64,000 bases of DNA. Origin: Mrakia gelida. Lineage: Eukaryota > Basidiomycota > Tremellomycetes > Cystofilobasidiales > Mrakiaceae. The DNA lies in NCBI GenBank assembly GCA_024345305.1, contig BRON01000010.1, positions 434,001-498,000 of the forward strand, given 5' to 3'. Positions 10,357 through 20,536 of this stretch are shown piece after piece; position 1 is the first letter of the stretch; each line of letters starts with the position of its first letter. The notes below the pieces were generated by a model. That model searched no databases. It saw only the letters and a program-made list of their open reading frames with translations, and was not told the DNA's origin. The position numbers and the translations under genes were made by a program.

Positions 10357-12018
10357 TCAAAGCTCCTCCCTCCTCGTCGCTCCCGCACTCGTCTCGTTCG
10401 GGAACGTGTAGAGGGATCGATCGATGAGCTACCAATGCAGAAGAACAACAACATCACGGTCAGTCTCTATCTTTTCCCCTCTCCCCATTCTAGCTCGAAA
10501 ACGAACCTGAATCAAGCCTCCGCTCGTCAACAAGTCCCTATCAAGCACCGTCGCGTTCCCTCCTCCCTCCACGCTAACCCAGCTCTTGTTCGCTTGCAGA
10601 CTCGCTCCTCCAACGGTGGTGAACGACTTGGTAGCGTTGGTGAGCAGGATACGTTCGTTCTGGACGAGGTGGGCGTTGAGGAAGGACGAAAGGTCGGCGG
10701 AGGGGAGGGAGAGAGCGGTGAGGATCGAGGAGGAAGGAGGGAGGAAGAGGGTGAAGTCTGAGGGGTTTGAGAAGGAGGAAGGGAACTATGGTGAGTTGGC
10801 TGTGAGGTGGGAGAAAGGAGGCAGAGGGAGAGACGAACCTCGCTGGGTGTCGAGAGCGAGAACGGAGGGGAGAGCGGATTGAAGGCTTTCCCAGTTCGAG
10901 ACGTTGAGGAGAGCGATGGTCTCGGTGAGGGATTTGGGTTGGATAGGCCAGAAGTCGATAGCGTGGGCGGTGGTCCAGCTTGGGATCTGGGAGGAGGAGG
11001 AGGTCGAGATCAGCGGGGGTGGACGAGGAAGAGGGAAGGTCGACGAGCTGTCGCGAGACGTACGTCGAGGTCTGTTGGGAACGAGCGAAATGGGTGCAGG
11101 GAGACGTCGAGTCAGCTGATAGGCTATGCTGCTTTCGTTTTTGAACAACATTGAGGACTCACCAGGGAAAGTGATGTTTCCGAACGATCCTGAGGTGAGT
11201 TGGCGACGCGACGAGGACGACGACGAAGGTGCGAGTCAGCTTTCGAAGACTGACCTCTCTTCCTTCCTCCCTTCCATCCTCGCAGCAAGTTTTTGACACT
11301 CACCTGGTGCAGCGTACACAGTCCCGTTGTACGTCGAGTTGACGACGACGGACCGCTCCTCGATCTCCTCGTCCCTTCGGACTGCGAACTGGAGAGGCCA
11401 GTCTCCTGCCGGCGACTTCTTATAGGTGTCGACGAGGACAGTCTCTCCTGCTACAAGATCATTAGTGAGGACGGTTCCGTTGATGAAGACTTCGAGCGGC
11501 CCAAACGAAGAGAAAAGGTTCGTCAGTTTCTGATTCGCTCGCGTTCGTCCGTCCGAAACGAGAAAACAACGACCCACAGTACTCGAACTGATCGTTCCAC
11601 TTCTTCTTGAACTCCTTCGTAGACTGCACTTTCGGATCGGAAAAGTTCCCGCCCTGTTCGGTAACGTATGAGACGAAGGCGGCGTTGGTGGGAGCGAAGA
11701 CGGAGGTTGGGACGTGCTTGAACTTTTTGAACAGAGGAACGAGAGTTTCGTCTGCGTTCTGGGCGTGGAAGGTGAAGGCTGACATTATCTTCGCGGCGTC
11801 CGAGTAGACCATCTTCTGGAGGATCTGGGAGCCATCTAGAAGAGCGAGAGAGGGAGGGAAGGAGACGAGGTGAGTTCGACTGCGATTGGGCGAGCGAGCG
11901 CGAACGAAGGCGAACGAAGCTGATCTCGGCTCTCACATTTTTGCCAGTTCAGAGTCCGTTTAGCGTCACTGCTAGGTACCAGAGCGAGGGCGAGGAGGGA
12001 GAGTAGAGAGAGATGCAT
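10357..12018 (-). CDS. Secreted protein with two fasciclin (FAS1) domains
   Basis: This is a cell-surface or secreted protein of the fasciclin (beta-ig-h3) family, used in adhesion and wall contacts. The start at 12018 gives a clean signal peptide (MHLSLLSLLALALVPSSDAK). The first FAS1 repeat has the box-1-like SVFAPTNAAFVSY; later in this repeat come VFINGTVLTNDLV and NSTYNGTVYAAPG. The second repeat opens LPSVLALDTQRDFTLFLPPSSS and closes with GGLIQLIDRSLYTFPN, the expected box-2-like ending. Several N-glycosylation sequons (NGT, NST, NAT, NET) are present. The middle needs an 8-nt exon at 11064-11071 to stay in frame. No GPI signal follows; the protein ends GATRREEL. It is transcribed divergently from the ferric reductase across about 600 bp, so the two may share regulation. 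Confidence 0.8.
11064..11071 (-). other. 8-nt microexon of the FAS1 gene
   Basis: On the minus strand, ACCTCGAC sits between an AACAG acceptor and a GTACGT donor. Reading straight through from the acceptor gives an early stop. Splicing the 8 nt to the exon starting ATC CCA AGC TGG gives PDLDIPSWTTAH and an open frame, so the microexon is required by the model. Confidence 0.65.
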
Positions 12019-12626
12019 GGTTGAGAAGGGCGAGAGGGTCGATGCAGGTGAGTCGTCGTTCGGCTTTCTCGCAATTTTCCAGACGAATGACTCTCCCTGG
12101 GTTCGTGCGCCACCTCTCGGTTCTCTCCTGATCTCCACGATAACTCTGAACAGGAGGGGCTATTTCTGACATCTTCTTCTTGGCTGCACTGTGCATGAGA
12201 CAGAGGCGAAGGGAGGTTTCGGAGGGAAGGGAGACGCGTTGAGGTTCGTTCTTTTCGTGCTTGCTTCCCTCCACGACTCTTCGCTGACCGACTCCGCTCG
12301 TTCTGCGACCTCTACAGGATACATCTTTCTCGAGAGAGCTCCTAGAGAGCGCTCTTTAGAAGACCCGGGACCTTAGATCGGAAAAGAAGCGCAAATCCCC
12401 ATGAGGACGACGAACAGTCCCCATCTTTCTCCGGGGATCTGATTCGTCTCGTCGTTCGTGCTTGTATCTGATTCGTTCTGATCTCTTCTTTTCATGCCCG
12501 CGCGCGCACCTGGAACCTGTCTACCCGTTGGACATGGAAACGGGGCCAATTTTTCATCCGTGCGTGTTTGTTCGGTCGCTACTCGTTCCCTTCCTTCCCT
12601 CACCTTCTTCTTTCTTTCAGGCGAAC
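12019..12626. promoter_or_regulatory. Divergent promoter between FAS1 gene and ferric reductase
   Basis: About 600 bp separate the two start codons. A CCAAT box lies at 12546-12550, 77 bases before the ferric reductase ATG. The string ATCTGATTCGT occurs twice close together, near 12437 and 12467. A polypyrimidine tract plus TTTCAG at about 12611-12620 suggests a 5' UTR intron ending just before the reductase start. No convincing TATA box is seen. Confidence 0.45.
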
Positions 12627-15600
12627 ATGGGAGGCTACGACGTTATCTACAATGGAGAGACTGCTTCCCAGATGTTCGGATCACTGGGTATCGACTTCGA
12701 CGTTTCAGAGTACCAGGTTCGTTCGCCTCTCTCTACTTCCTCTCGTTTTCCTCTTTCCCCTCGCCTACTCATCCCGGCTAATCGTTTCTCTCTCCTCCAA
12801 CTTTTCGTTCACAGGACTACTACGGCCCTGAGATGGCTCCCGCGTATGCTACCTGCTACGGTGAGTGAAGCTTTGCCTTGTACATCGTTCGTCTAGCGAA
12901 GGAGGCAGAGCGAGATGGAGTCGAGAGTTGAGCGAGAGCGATCCTCATTCGGCGAGTCAAGGTGGTCTGACTCCTTCCCTTCCTCTCCTTTTCCTTTTCT
13001 TCTAGTCGCTTACTGGTAAGTTGAGACTCATGGGGTCTCTCTGCTGTCGAAGTCTCATGAACGCTCGGAAAAGAGAAGATCGCGCCTCGCGACGACAACC
13101 CTGTAGCCATTCGAGAAGACTCGGTTTCCGACTTCTCGAACCGAGACTGAATTTCCATTCGTTCCAAAATGTTTCAAAATTGCAGGTGGTCGTCCTTCTA
13201 CGTTTCTGACGTCTTCAAGTCAGTTCTACCTTTCCATCTCGTCGCTGAGCCCTCGCTAATCCTCGTTTCACTTTCACTCTTCTCGTCCAGCTTCGTCCTC
13301 TGGGGAGCTGTAGGCCTGATTCTTATCATCGGCGCTCTTCTTCAAATCACCCATCGACTAGTTACCGGTCGGCTACCTACTCCTCTTCGAAAAGTCCAAA
13401 CCTTCATCGTCAAGCACCTCTTCCTCTCGTCGACGCTGGGAACGAAAGCACTCGAGCCCGTCTCTTTCATCGGTGCCCACGGAGCTCTCGGTCGATGGAC
13501 GAGCTTCCAGATTCCTACTCGAAGTGAGTGCTCTTTCTCCTCCTCTGCTGATCGCTGAGGTCCTTTTCTTCGAGTTCGACGCGTCGCTGACTCGCCTTTC
13601 TCCTCGCAGTTCACTCCCTCATCGTCGGAACTTACGTCGCCGCCAACCTCACCATCACCGTCACTGCCTACGACGTTCCTCGACCGAACGTTGTGTGGAC
13701 GGATCTTGGTTACCAGTTCGAAGCCTACGGTCGATATCTTTCAGATCGTACGGCTATCCTCGCCTTCGGCGCGACACCTCTCGTCTACGTTCTTGCTTCT
13801 CGAAACTCGTGAGTCTCTCCGCATCCTCTCACTCGCTTCATATCCGCTCTAAGCTGACCTGATCCTATCCTCTTTAGCCCGATCGCTTGGCTCACTGGAG
13901 CGAGCTACTCGACGCTGCAGGTTCGTCTTCGTCTTCGTCCTCGTCCTTCGTCCCTTTCCGTCCGTTCCCTTCGCCGCACAGATCTGACTCCCTCATGTAT
14001 CGGTCCCTCAGATTTATCACAGATGGGTGGCGAGAATCGTTTACCTCCACGTCTTCCTTCACAGTGTCGGTGCGTCTCGCTCCAAGCTCGTTCGACAAAG
14101 AAAGAAGGAGTCGTTGCTGACCATCGTCGCGCCTTTTGAACAGCCTGGACGGTGCTGGAAGCCATCTACTCCGACGAAGAGATCATCTATCAGTTCAGCT
14201 CGCCCTGTGAGTCCCCTCGCCGTTGTCATGCTCCGGTTTTGGACGCGTCGATGTTCGGCGCGTTCGAATCTCTCCACGCTGACTCTCCACATTCTCTCCT
14301 CTTCGCCACCTTTTTTCTTTTTCAGACTGGAACTGGGGCTGCGTGGGAACCGCTGCCTGCGCTGTACTCGTCGCGTGCTCTGTGAGGAGGATCCGAGAGA
14401 TTTCGTACGAGGCTTTCCTCGTCGGTCACGTCAGTCGTTTTCTTCTTCTCACTCGCCCTCTCGCGAACGCACGCGACTGACCTGGGTCAACTCCTTCTCT
14501 CCTTATCTAGATCATCGCCAATGTTTTCTACGTACGTCCTCATGCCTCGCTTTTGTTCTCGCGGAAACGATCGCTGACTGAGTTTCGACGCGTCTTCAGA
14601 TTGTCGGCGTGAGTCGCCCGTTTCCCCGCCATTTCTGGCCTGTAGCGCTGGTCTGACTCTTCTCTCCTCTTAAGTCCTACTACCACGTCTACTACATCGA
14701 CCCGGAGTACAAGTATCTCAAATACATCTACGTCAGTCGCCCCTCTCGCTCTCTCTCATCGTCTCGATTCTCCTCGCTGACTTTTTATCTTCCGACCAGG
14801 CTTCCATCGCCCTCTGGGGCGCCGATCGATTCTTCCGAACTACTGGACCCCTCTGGCTCAACCTCGTCGGTCGATTCTTCACCAAGTCGTCGTCGAAGAA
14901 GCACACCCTTGCCGCCGAAGGATACCTCGTTGGATCCGGAGACTTCATTCGACTTCGTCTCACTCCCTCCGCTTCCTGGCCTGCTATCTTCCGCGCTGGC
15001 GGTCCCGGATCTTACGTCTTCATCTCGACTCCTGGTCTCAAGATCTACGAGTCCCATCCCTTCACGTGAGCTCTCTCTTTCTCTCGAGCCTCCCTCGTCG
15101 ACGCGTCTGACTCGAGCGCTTCTCTTCTCGCGTCTTCAGCATCGCGTGGCCTTCTGGCATGCCCTCGCCGGATCACTCAAGCTCTGGATCTTCGACGGAA
15201 TCGGATAAGGTCTCTCCCCTCTCTGCCGTTACTACCTTCGAGGAGACGGAGATCGAGAACGAGCACTCTTTCGAGTTGATCTTGAAAAGCTACGCCGGAT
15301 ACACCAAGAGACTCGCTCGGGAGCTCGCTGGAGACGATGGGATCGAGTACAAGGAGGGAGAAGCTCGTCCCGTAAAGAACGTCAAGTTGGTCGTGGAAGG
15401 TCCATATGGAGAGGGCGTTCGTTTGGAGGGTTTCAAGTCGGGTTCGTTTTCCATCCTCTTCTTCGCTTCGACGCGAGACAAACTCAATTGACGCTTGTTC
15501 CCCTCTTTCTTTCGTGTAGTCATCCTCGTCGCTGGAGGTTCTGGAGTCTCTGCTACCATCGCTCATCTCGCCGACCTCGCCAAACGAGTCAATGAGCCAG

Positions 15601-16258
15601 GCTACCGAGTCGAGAGGATCAACGTCGTCTGGGCGATTCGACAAACGCGTTCGTACCTTTTCTCTCTTTCCCTTCTCCTCTTGCTTGCTCGAACTCCTTC
15701 GTCTTCGCCTTCGATCTCAACCTCTACTTACGCCTCTTTTTTCTCTCTCTCCAGGAGCTTGCGACGTCCTCATCCCCTACCTCCTCCGACTTCAACACCT
15801 CTTTCCTCGCGACATCCCCTCCGACTTCCTCACCATCAACATCTACTACACCGGAGAAACGCGTCAAACCATCACCGTCGACGAGGAGAAAAGATCGGAA
15901 CTTCACGCTTCGTCCCTCGCTGAGATCGGGAACCTCTTCAAACCCGTCTCGAGCTCGTTCGCTACGATTCACGTTCGACATGGACGACCGGACGTGGCTT
16001 TCCATGTGGAGGAGGTAATGCAGTACGCGGAGGGAACGATTGCGTTGAGTGCCTGTGGACCTAGTGGACTTTGTAAGTTGATCTTTGCCTGCCTCGTCGC
16101 TCGCTGTCGTTTTCGAGTTCGGACGCGTCGCTGACCGCTCGTTCGTTCTTCGTTCTTCAGGCGACGTTTCGAGGGAGGCCGTCAAGGCTCGATTGGGAGG
16201 GAAGAACGGAGTGGACTCGGATCAACTTGTTTACCACGAGGAGGCTTTCACCTGGTAG
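12627..16258 (+). CDS. Ferric-chelate reductase (FRE family flavocytochrome)
   Basis: This plasma-membrane flavocytochrome b passes electrons from NADPH through FAD and two haems to extracellular Fe(III) or Cu(II), the first step of reductive iron uptake. A short luminal N-terminus (MGGYDVIYNGETASQ) is followed by several helices. The helix QIYHRWVARIVYLHVFLHS carries paired histidines spaced as in haem-binding FRE proteins. The FAD-binding motif HPFTIAWPS follows, then the NAD(P)-binding motif GGSGVSATI and the C-terminal CGPSGLC. The gene is split into more than a dozen exons, including microexons of 10 nt (13006-13015) and 9 nt (14600-14608). The ATG at 12627 directly follows a TTTCAG acceptor, so the 5' UTR is probably spliced. 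No N-terminal signal peptide is visible, unlike yeast Fre1; a missed upstream coding exon cannot be excluded. Iron-dependent control is likely. Confidence 0.88.
14600..14608 (+). other. 9-nt microexon of the ferric reductase
   Basis: ATTGTCGGC lies between CTTCAG and GTGAGT and encodes Ile-Val-Gly in phase 0. It joins ..ANVFY to SYYHVYYIDPEYK. Both flanking introns have normal signals. Confidence 0.65.
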
Positions 16259-16574
16259 AAGAAGGAAAGGAAGGGTTGGCTGAGGAGGGAGGAGGTGGCG
16301 TGAGTTCGGTTCGTTTCGTTTGGGTTAGACTAGCGTTGGACGACGTCTCTTTCCCGGTTTGTTTATTTTGGTGACTCTCTATCACGATGTCTCTTTTCTC
16401 TGCACCATCGCTCAGCTCGCTGTCCTCGCGAGAAAGAGAAGGAGCGCGGCGTCGACTCGTCAACTCTCGAACTCGATGAAACTCGTCGCGTCCTGGCGCT
16501 CGTCAACTCTCTCTCTCTCTTTCGCAAGATCCACCAAAGCATTCTCAGGGCTGCCTAAGAACCAACCTACAAGT
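16259..16574. other. Convergent intergenic region
   Basis: This is the 316-bp space between the ferric reductase stop and the Tel2 stop. It should hold both 3' UTRs. No gene or structured element is seen. Confidence 0.4.
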
Positions 16575-19500
16575 CTACTCAAACCCAACCAACCTCCCCC
16601 ACTTCTCCCTAATCTCTCCCAACAAAACACACAACCCAGCACTCGCTCTCCTCACCCTCCCCTCCGCCTCCCCACCCTCCCCAAGCACCCTCTCCCCCTT
16701 CTCCGTCCTCATAAACACCATCTCCCCCCACTCACACGCACCCAACACCAGTCCCCCCTTCTCAACCATCAACGTCCTCCCTCCATCCAAATCCCGACTC
16801 GCATCCAAAACCACCAGCGCCAACTCCAAGCACGCCCCAAGCACACTAACTTCCTGATCCTCCTCTGGATTCGGGGGTCGGGACCCAAGGGTGACGGCTA
16901 GCTCGAGCGCCTCGGGGGCGAGGACGGCAAGGAAGAGCGGGGAGTGACGAGCGGCGTGGAGGAGGATGGAGAGGGTTGAGATGAGTTTGGAGAGGGAGAG
17001 GGGGGAGAGGATCATTCCTGTTCCGACCGACGAGTAACTGTTGTCGGTGGGTGGTAAACGAGCGGTTTTTGAAGACTCGTCTTGGAAGTGAATCCAGAAT
17101 CGGTTGATCAAAGGGAGGATGAAGTATTCGGCTGCGAGGTCCTTGAAGGGTTTCGCTCCTGTTGAATCCAGCGTCGTCTTCTCCGCTTCTCCTCTCCGTT
17201 CGAGGAACTCCTTCGGCGATGGTGTAGGAGCGACACGAAGTCTCTTCTCCCTTTGGAACTCCTCGACTTTGCCCTCGGCGCTCTCCCTCCCCTTCTCGAT
17301 AGCAAGCGAGCTGAGGTGACTGGCGACGTACTCGAGTTGACCTCGATCTCGACGACTTCGTTCGCGGCGGTGGGTGACGTCTGCTGAGGTGAGGAACTTG
17401 CGATGGAGAGCTGGAGGGAGTTTCTTGGAGGGCCAGTCGACGGAGGGGAGGGAAGGGGCAGTGATGGTTGGGAGGGAGGCGGCTTCCCGAGCTCCCATGG
17501 CGAGAGCGGTGAGGATCGAGGAACGTTGTTGGAGGGAGTATTGGTTGTGGAAGTATTGCTCGATGAGGGTGCTACGACGGGTGAGAAAAGAATCGAAAAG
17601 AAGAAGGGAGAGGACGAGTCAGCGAGAGAGAGAGAGAGAGAAAGACGCGTCGAACGAGGTCGAGGAAAGAGCTCACGGAGCAGCCTTCTCCGGCGAGCAA
17701 GCGACGAGAGCGTTCATGATCCCCTGCTTCCGATCGTCGAAGTCCTCGAGCTCGAAGTTATCGTTCAAACTCGCGATGAGAAGCGTGATGTAAACCGTGT
17801 TTTCCTCTGTTGTTTCCCGAACCCAAACGCGTCGAAGTTAGCTTCAGCTCCCTCTCTCCTCTCCTCCCCTCCCACCAATCCCAAAAACACCTCGAAGAAC
17901 GACCAACTCACCCAACTCCAACCCAAACCCTCTCTTCCTCCTGATCAACCCCTCCCCCCACTTCAACGCAACCTCCAACTTCTCCGGCTCCTCCTTGCTT
18001 CCTAGCAACTCCCCCAACTGACCCAGGTACACCGGTCTCGGGACCTTCTTCTTCTTCGGAGCGAACAGCGTTGGGTCGTCGATGTACTCGTCCAGATCCG
18101 AGGGAGTGGGGGAAGCCGAGCGGGAGGAGGAGGAGGAAGTTGGGGAGAGGTAGCCTGTGAGGGAATCGTCTGAGTCGGAGAGGAGGACGGTGATTTTCGC
18201 TGAGGAGGAGGGTTTGGGAGGTTTCTTCGACTTCGAGGACTTCTTGTTGGAAGGTTTGGTTTTGGACGACGATGAGGATGGTGGTGGTGGTTGCCGAGCC
18301 CGAGGAGCTCCTGCTGCTTTCGACTCCTCCTTCTCCTCGCGTCCTCCTCCCCAACCCAACAACCCCTCCTCCCCCTCCCCCTTCGTCGTCTTCACCTCCC
18401 AATCAACCTCCACCCCCCTCAACTCTTTCACCATCCCCTTCCCACCCTCGTTCCCCTCCCAAACCCCAAAATCCAACGGCTTAACATTCTCCACGATCGT
18501 TCTCGCACTGACGGACTCAGCACCCATCATTCCGAGGTAGCGGATCGTTCGGTCGGGGTGGGAGAGGTAGTGGGTGAGAGCGTTGAGGAAGAGAGGGGAG
18601 GTGGAGATGAGGATGAGGGGTGGGGAGGAGGGAGGGAAGGTTTTGAGGAGGAGGAGGAGGAGGGAGAGGATGTCTGGAAGCGAAGAGAACGCGCGAGGTG
18701 GGTGAGTTTGGGGCGAGACGCGTGAAGGGCGAGGGAGAGAGAGGAGAGAGCGGAGGACTGACAAACGTGTTTCGACACGAGAGAGAACTTGATGAATTGA
18801 ACGTCGGACCAGATGGAGAGGGTTTTCTGCATTAGGCGTTCGAGAGCTGCACCGCACAGAACAAAACGAAACCAACGCGTCGAAAATCAGTTCGCGTGCC
18901 CTCGTCAACCGAAAGCGAGAAGACGCACCCTCCATATCCCTTCCCCTCCCACCAACCCACCAAACCCCAACCTTCGCTCTCACCACCCCGCCATCCATCT
19001 CCCCTCCGAGCAACACCTTCTCCCAAACCCCTTCGTCCTTCCTCCCCACGAGCAACTCCATCACCTCTCCAGCCCTCCTGACGTCCTGCCCCTGCTCCTT
19101 CCCCTCCCTCACGCCCGCGAGCAGATGCCTCAGGAGGGACTCAGCAAGACGAGCGAGGTCTGCGAAATCAAGGAGGTTGAAGAGTGTTTGCCATTGCCGG
19201 GAGTAAGGTGTTGAGAGGGAGGAGGAAGAGAGGTTCGGGAGGAGGATGGGGAGGAGGGAGGAGAAGAATGTTGTTGGAGGCAAGGGAGAGGAAGGGAGGG
19301 TGGGAGGAGAGAGAGGGGAGAGGTAGCCTTGTCGGAGGAGGTGGTGTAGAAGGGGGAGGAGGGGTCGGACGTCTTCAAAACAGAAACGAAAACAAAAACA
19401 AGACGAGGTTCAGCGACGAACAGACGAGCGGGCGATGATGAGCTGAGTGCGACTCACCCGGCTCACTCCTATCACTCTCCCTCTTCACAACCTCCTCCAT

Positions 19501-20286
19501 CTCCCTCGTCAGCCCCTCAAACCATCTCCCTTGCTCCAACTCCCTCGGAACACCCACTCTCCTCCCTCCCTCCGTGACGTTCATGACCTTCGCCGGAATG
19601 GAAACCGCCGTCCTCGCGAACGACTCCCAGAGAACGGTCGACTTCGCCGCGTTCTTCTCACTCGTTTGGGAGTAGAAGAGCAAGTCGTAAATCCCGGAGA
19701 GGGGGTAGGTCGTTGAGATCCTCGCGAGGAGGGGGAGGGCGAACGCCAGGACCGACGGCGAGACAGAGGAAGGGGGTTTGGTTGAGCTTGAGCTCGACGC
19801 TCCTGCTCCTCCCCCTTCCCTTTCCCCTCCTCCTGCTCTTGAAGCCGACGACGACGAGGAGATGGCAGCCACGAGCGTCTGATAACTACTCACCACCACC
19901 CTCTTCGCATCCTCTCTTTTCCGCTCGCTCCATCCCCCTTCTGGTCCTTCAAGCGGACAAAACCACCCCTCCATCAACCTCCTGCTTTCCTCCCCATCTT
20001 CCCCTTCCTCACTCTCCCCGAGCACATCCCACCAAACAGGCACCACGTTCTCGAGCAAGGCAGTCTGCAAGCTCCCCATGAAGCGAGAGAGGAGGACTTC
20101 TCGGGCTTCGGACCCGCGTGGAGAGGTTGGGGAGGAGGGGGTAGAGGAGGGGGGAAGGAAGGAGAGCAGCTCGAGGGGTTGGAGGAGGAGGGAGTGGAGG
20201 GTGGAGGAAGAAGGGATGGGTTGTTTCAGTGTGTCACGGAGGAGGCGGAGGTGCTCGGTTGTGAGCTCCGAGGAGGAGGAGGACAT
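16575..20286 (-). CDS. TEL2: Telomere length regulation protein Tel2
   Basis: Tel2 is the central part of the TTT chaperone complex (Tel2-Tti1-Tti2), which works with Hsp90 to mature PIK-related kinases (TOR, ATM, ATR). The protein of roughly 1,050 residues is spread over six or more exons. An N-terminal helical region starts MSSSSSELTTEHLRLL. The conserved Telomere_reg-2 core follows: SHPDRTIRYLGMMGAE, then after a disordered Ser/Lys-rich linker DFDDRKQGIMNALV, and next TLIEQYFHNQYSLQQRSSIL with LTALAMGARE. The linker holds an acidic SDSDDS cluster; in yeast and animals CK2 phosphorylates this part of Tel2 to bind the R2TP complex, so SDSDD here may do the same job (inference). I chose the ATG at 20286 because upstream in-frame sequence is Pro/Arg-rich UTR-like. 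An intron near 17620 contains a (GA)n run. Confidence 0.85.
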
Positions 20287-20536
20287 GAGGAGGAGGAGGG
20301 GGGGAGGGTGGTTGGGGAGGGAGGGAAGGGAAGGGACTGGGTGAGCTCGACGACTCGGTTTTCGATTTGGGCTGGGATTCCGAGAACGCGTCTTTTCTCT
20401 TGCCCTTTCTTTTCTTTGCAATGCGCTTCACAAGGCCTACAGACCGAGGCTTCGCTCTTTCTGAATCCTCGAGAATAACCGTACCGAAAGCTCATCAAAC
20501 CAATACAGAGCGAACGAAACGAGCGACAAGAGGCGT

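Noticed and set aside
17600..17660. GA repeat as a regulatory element
   Set aside because: It lies inside a Tel2 intron and is a simple microsatellite.
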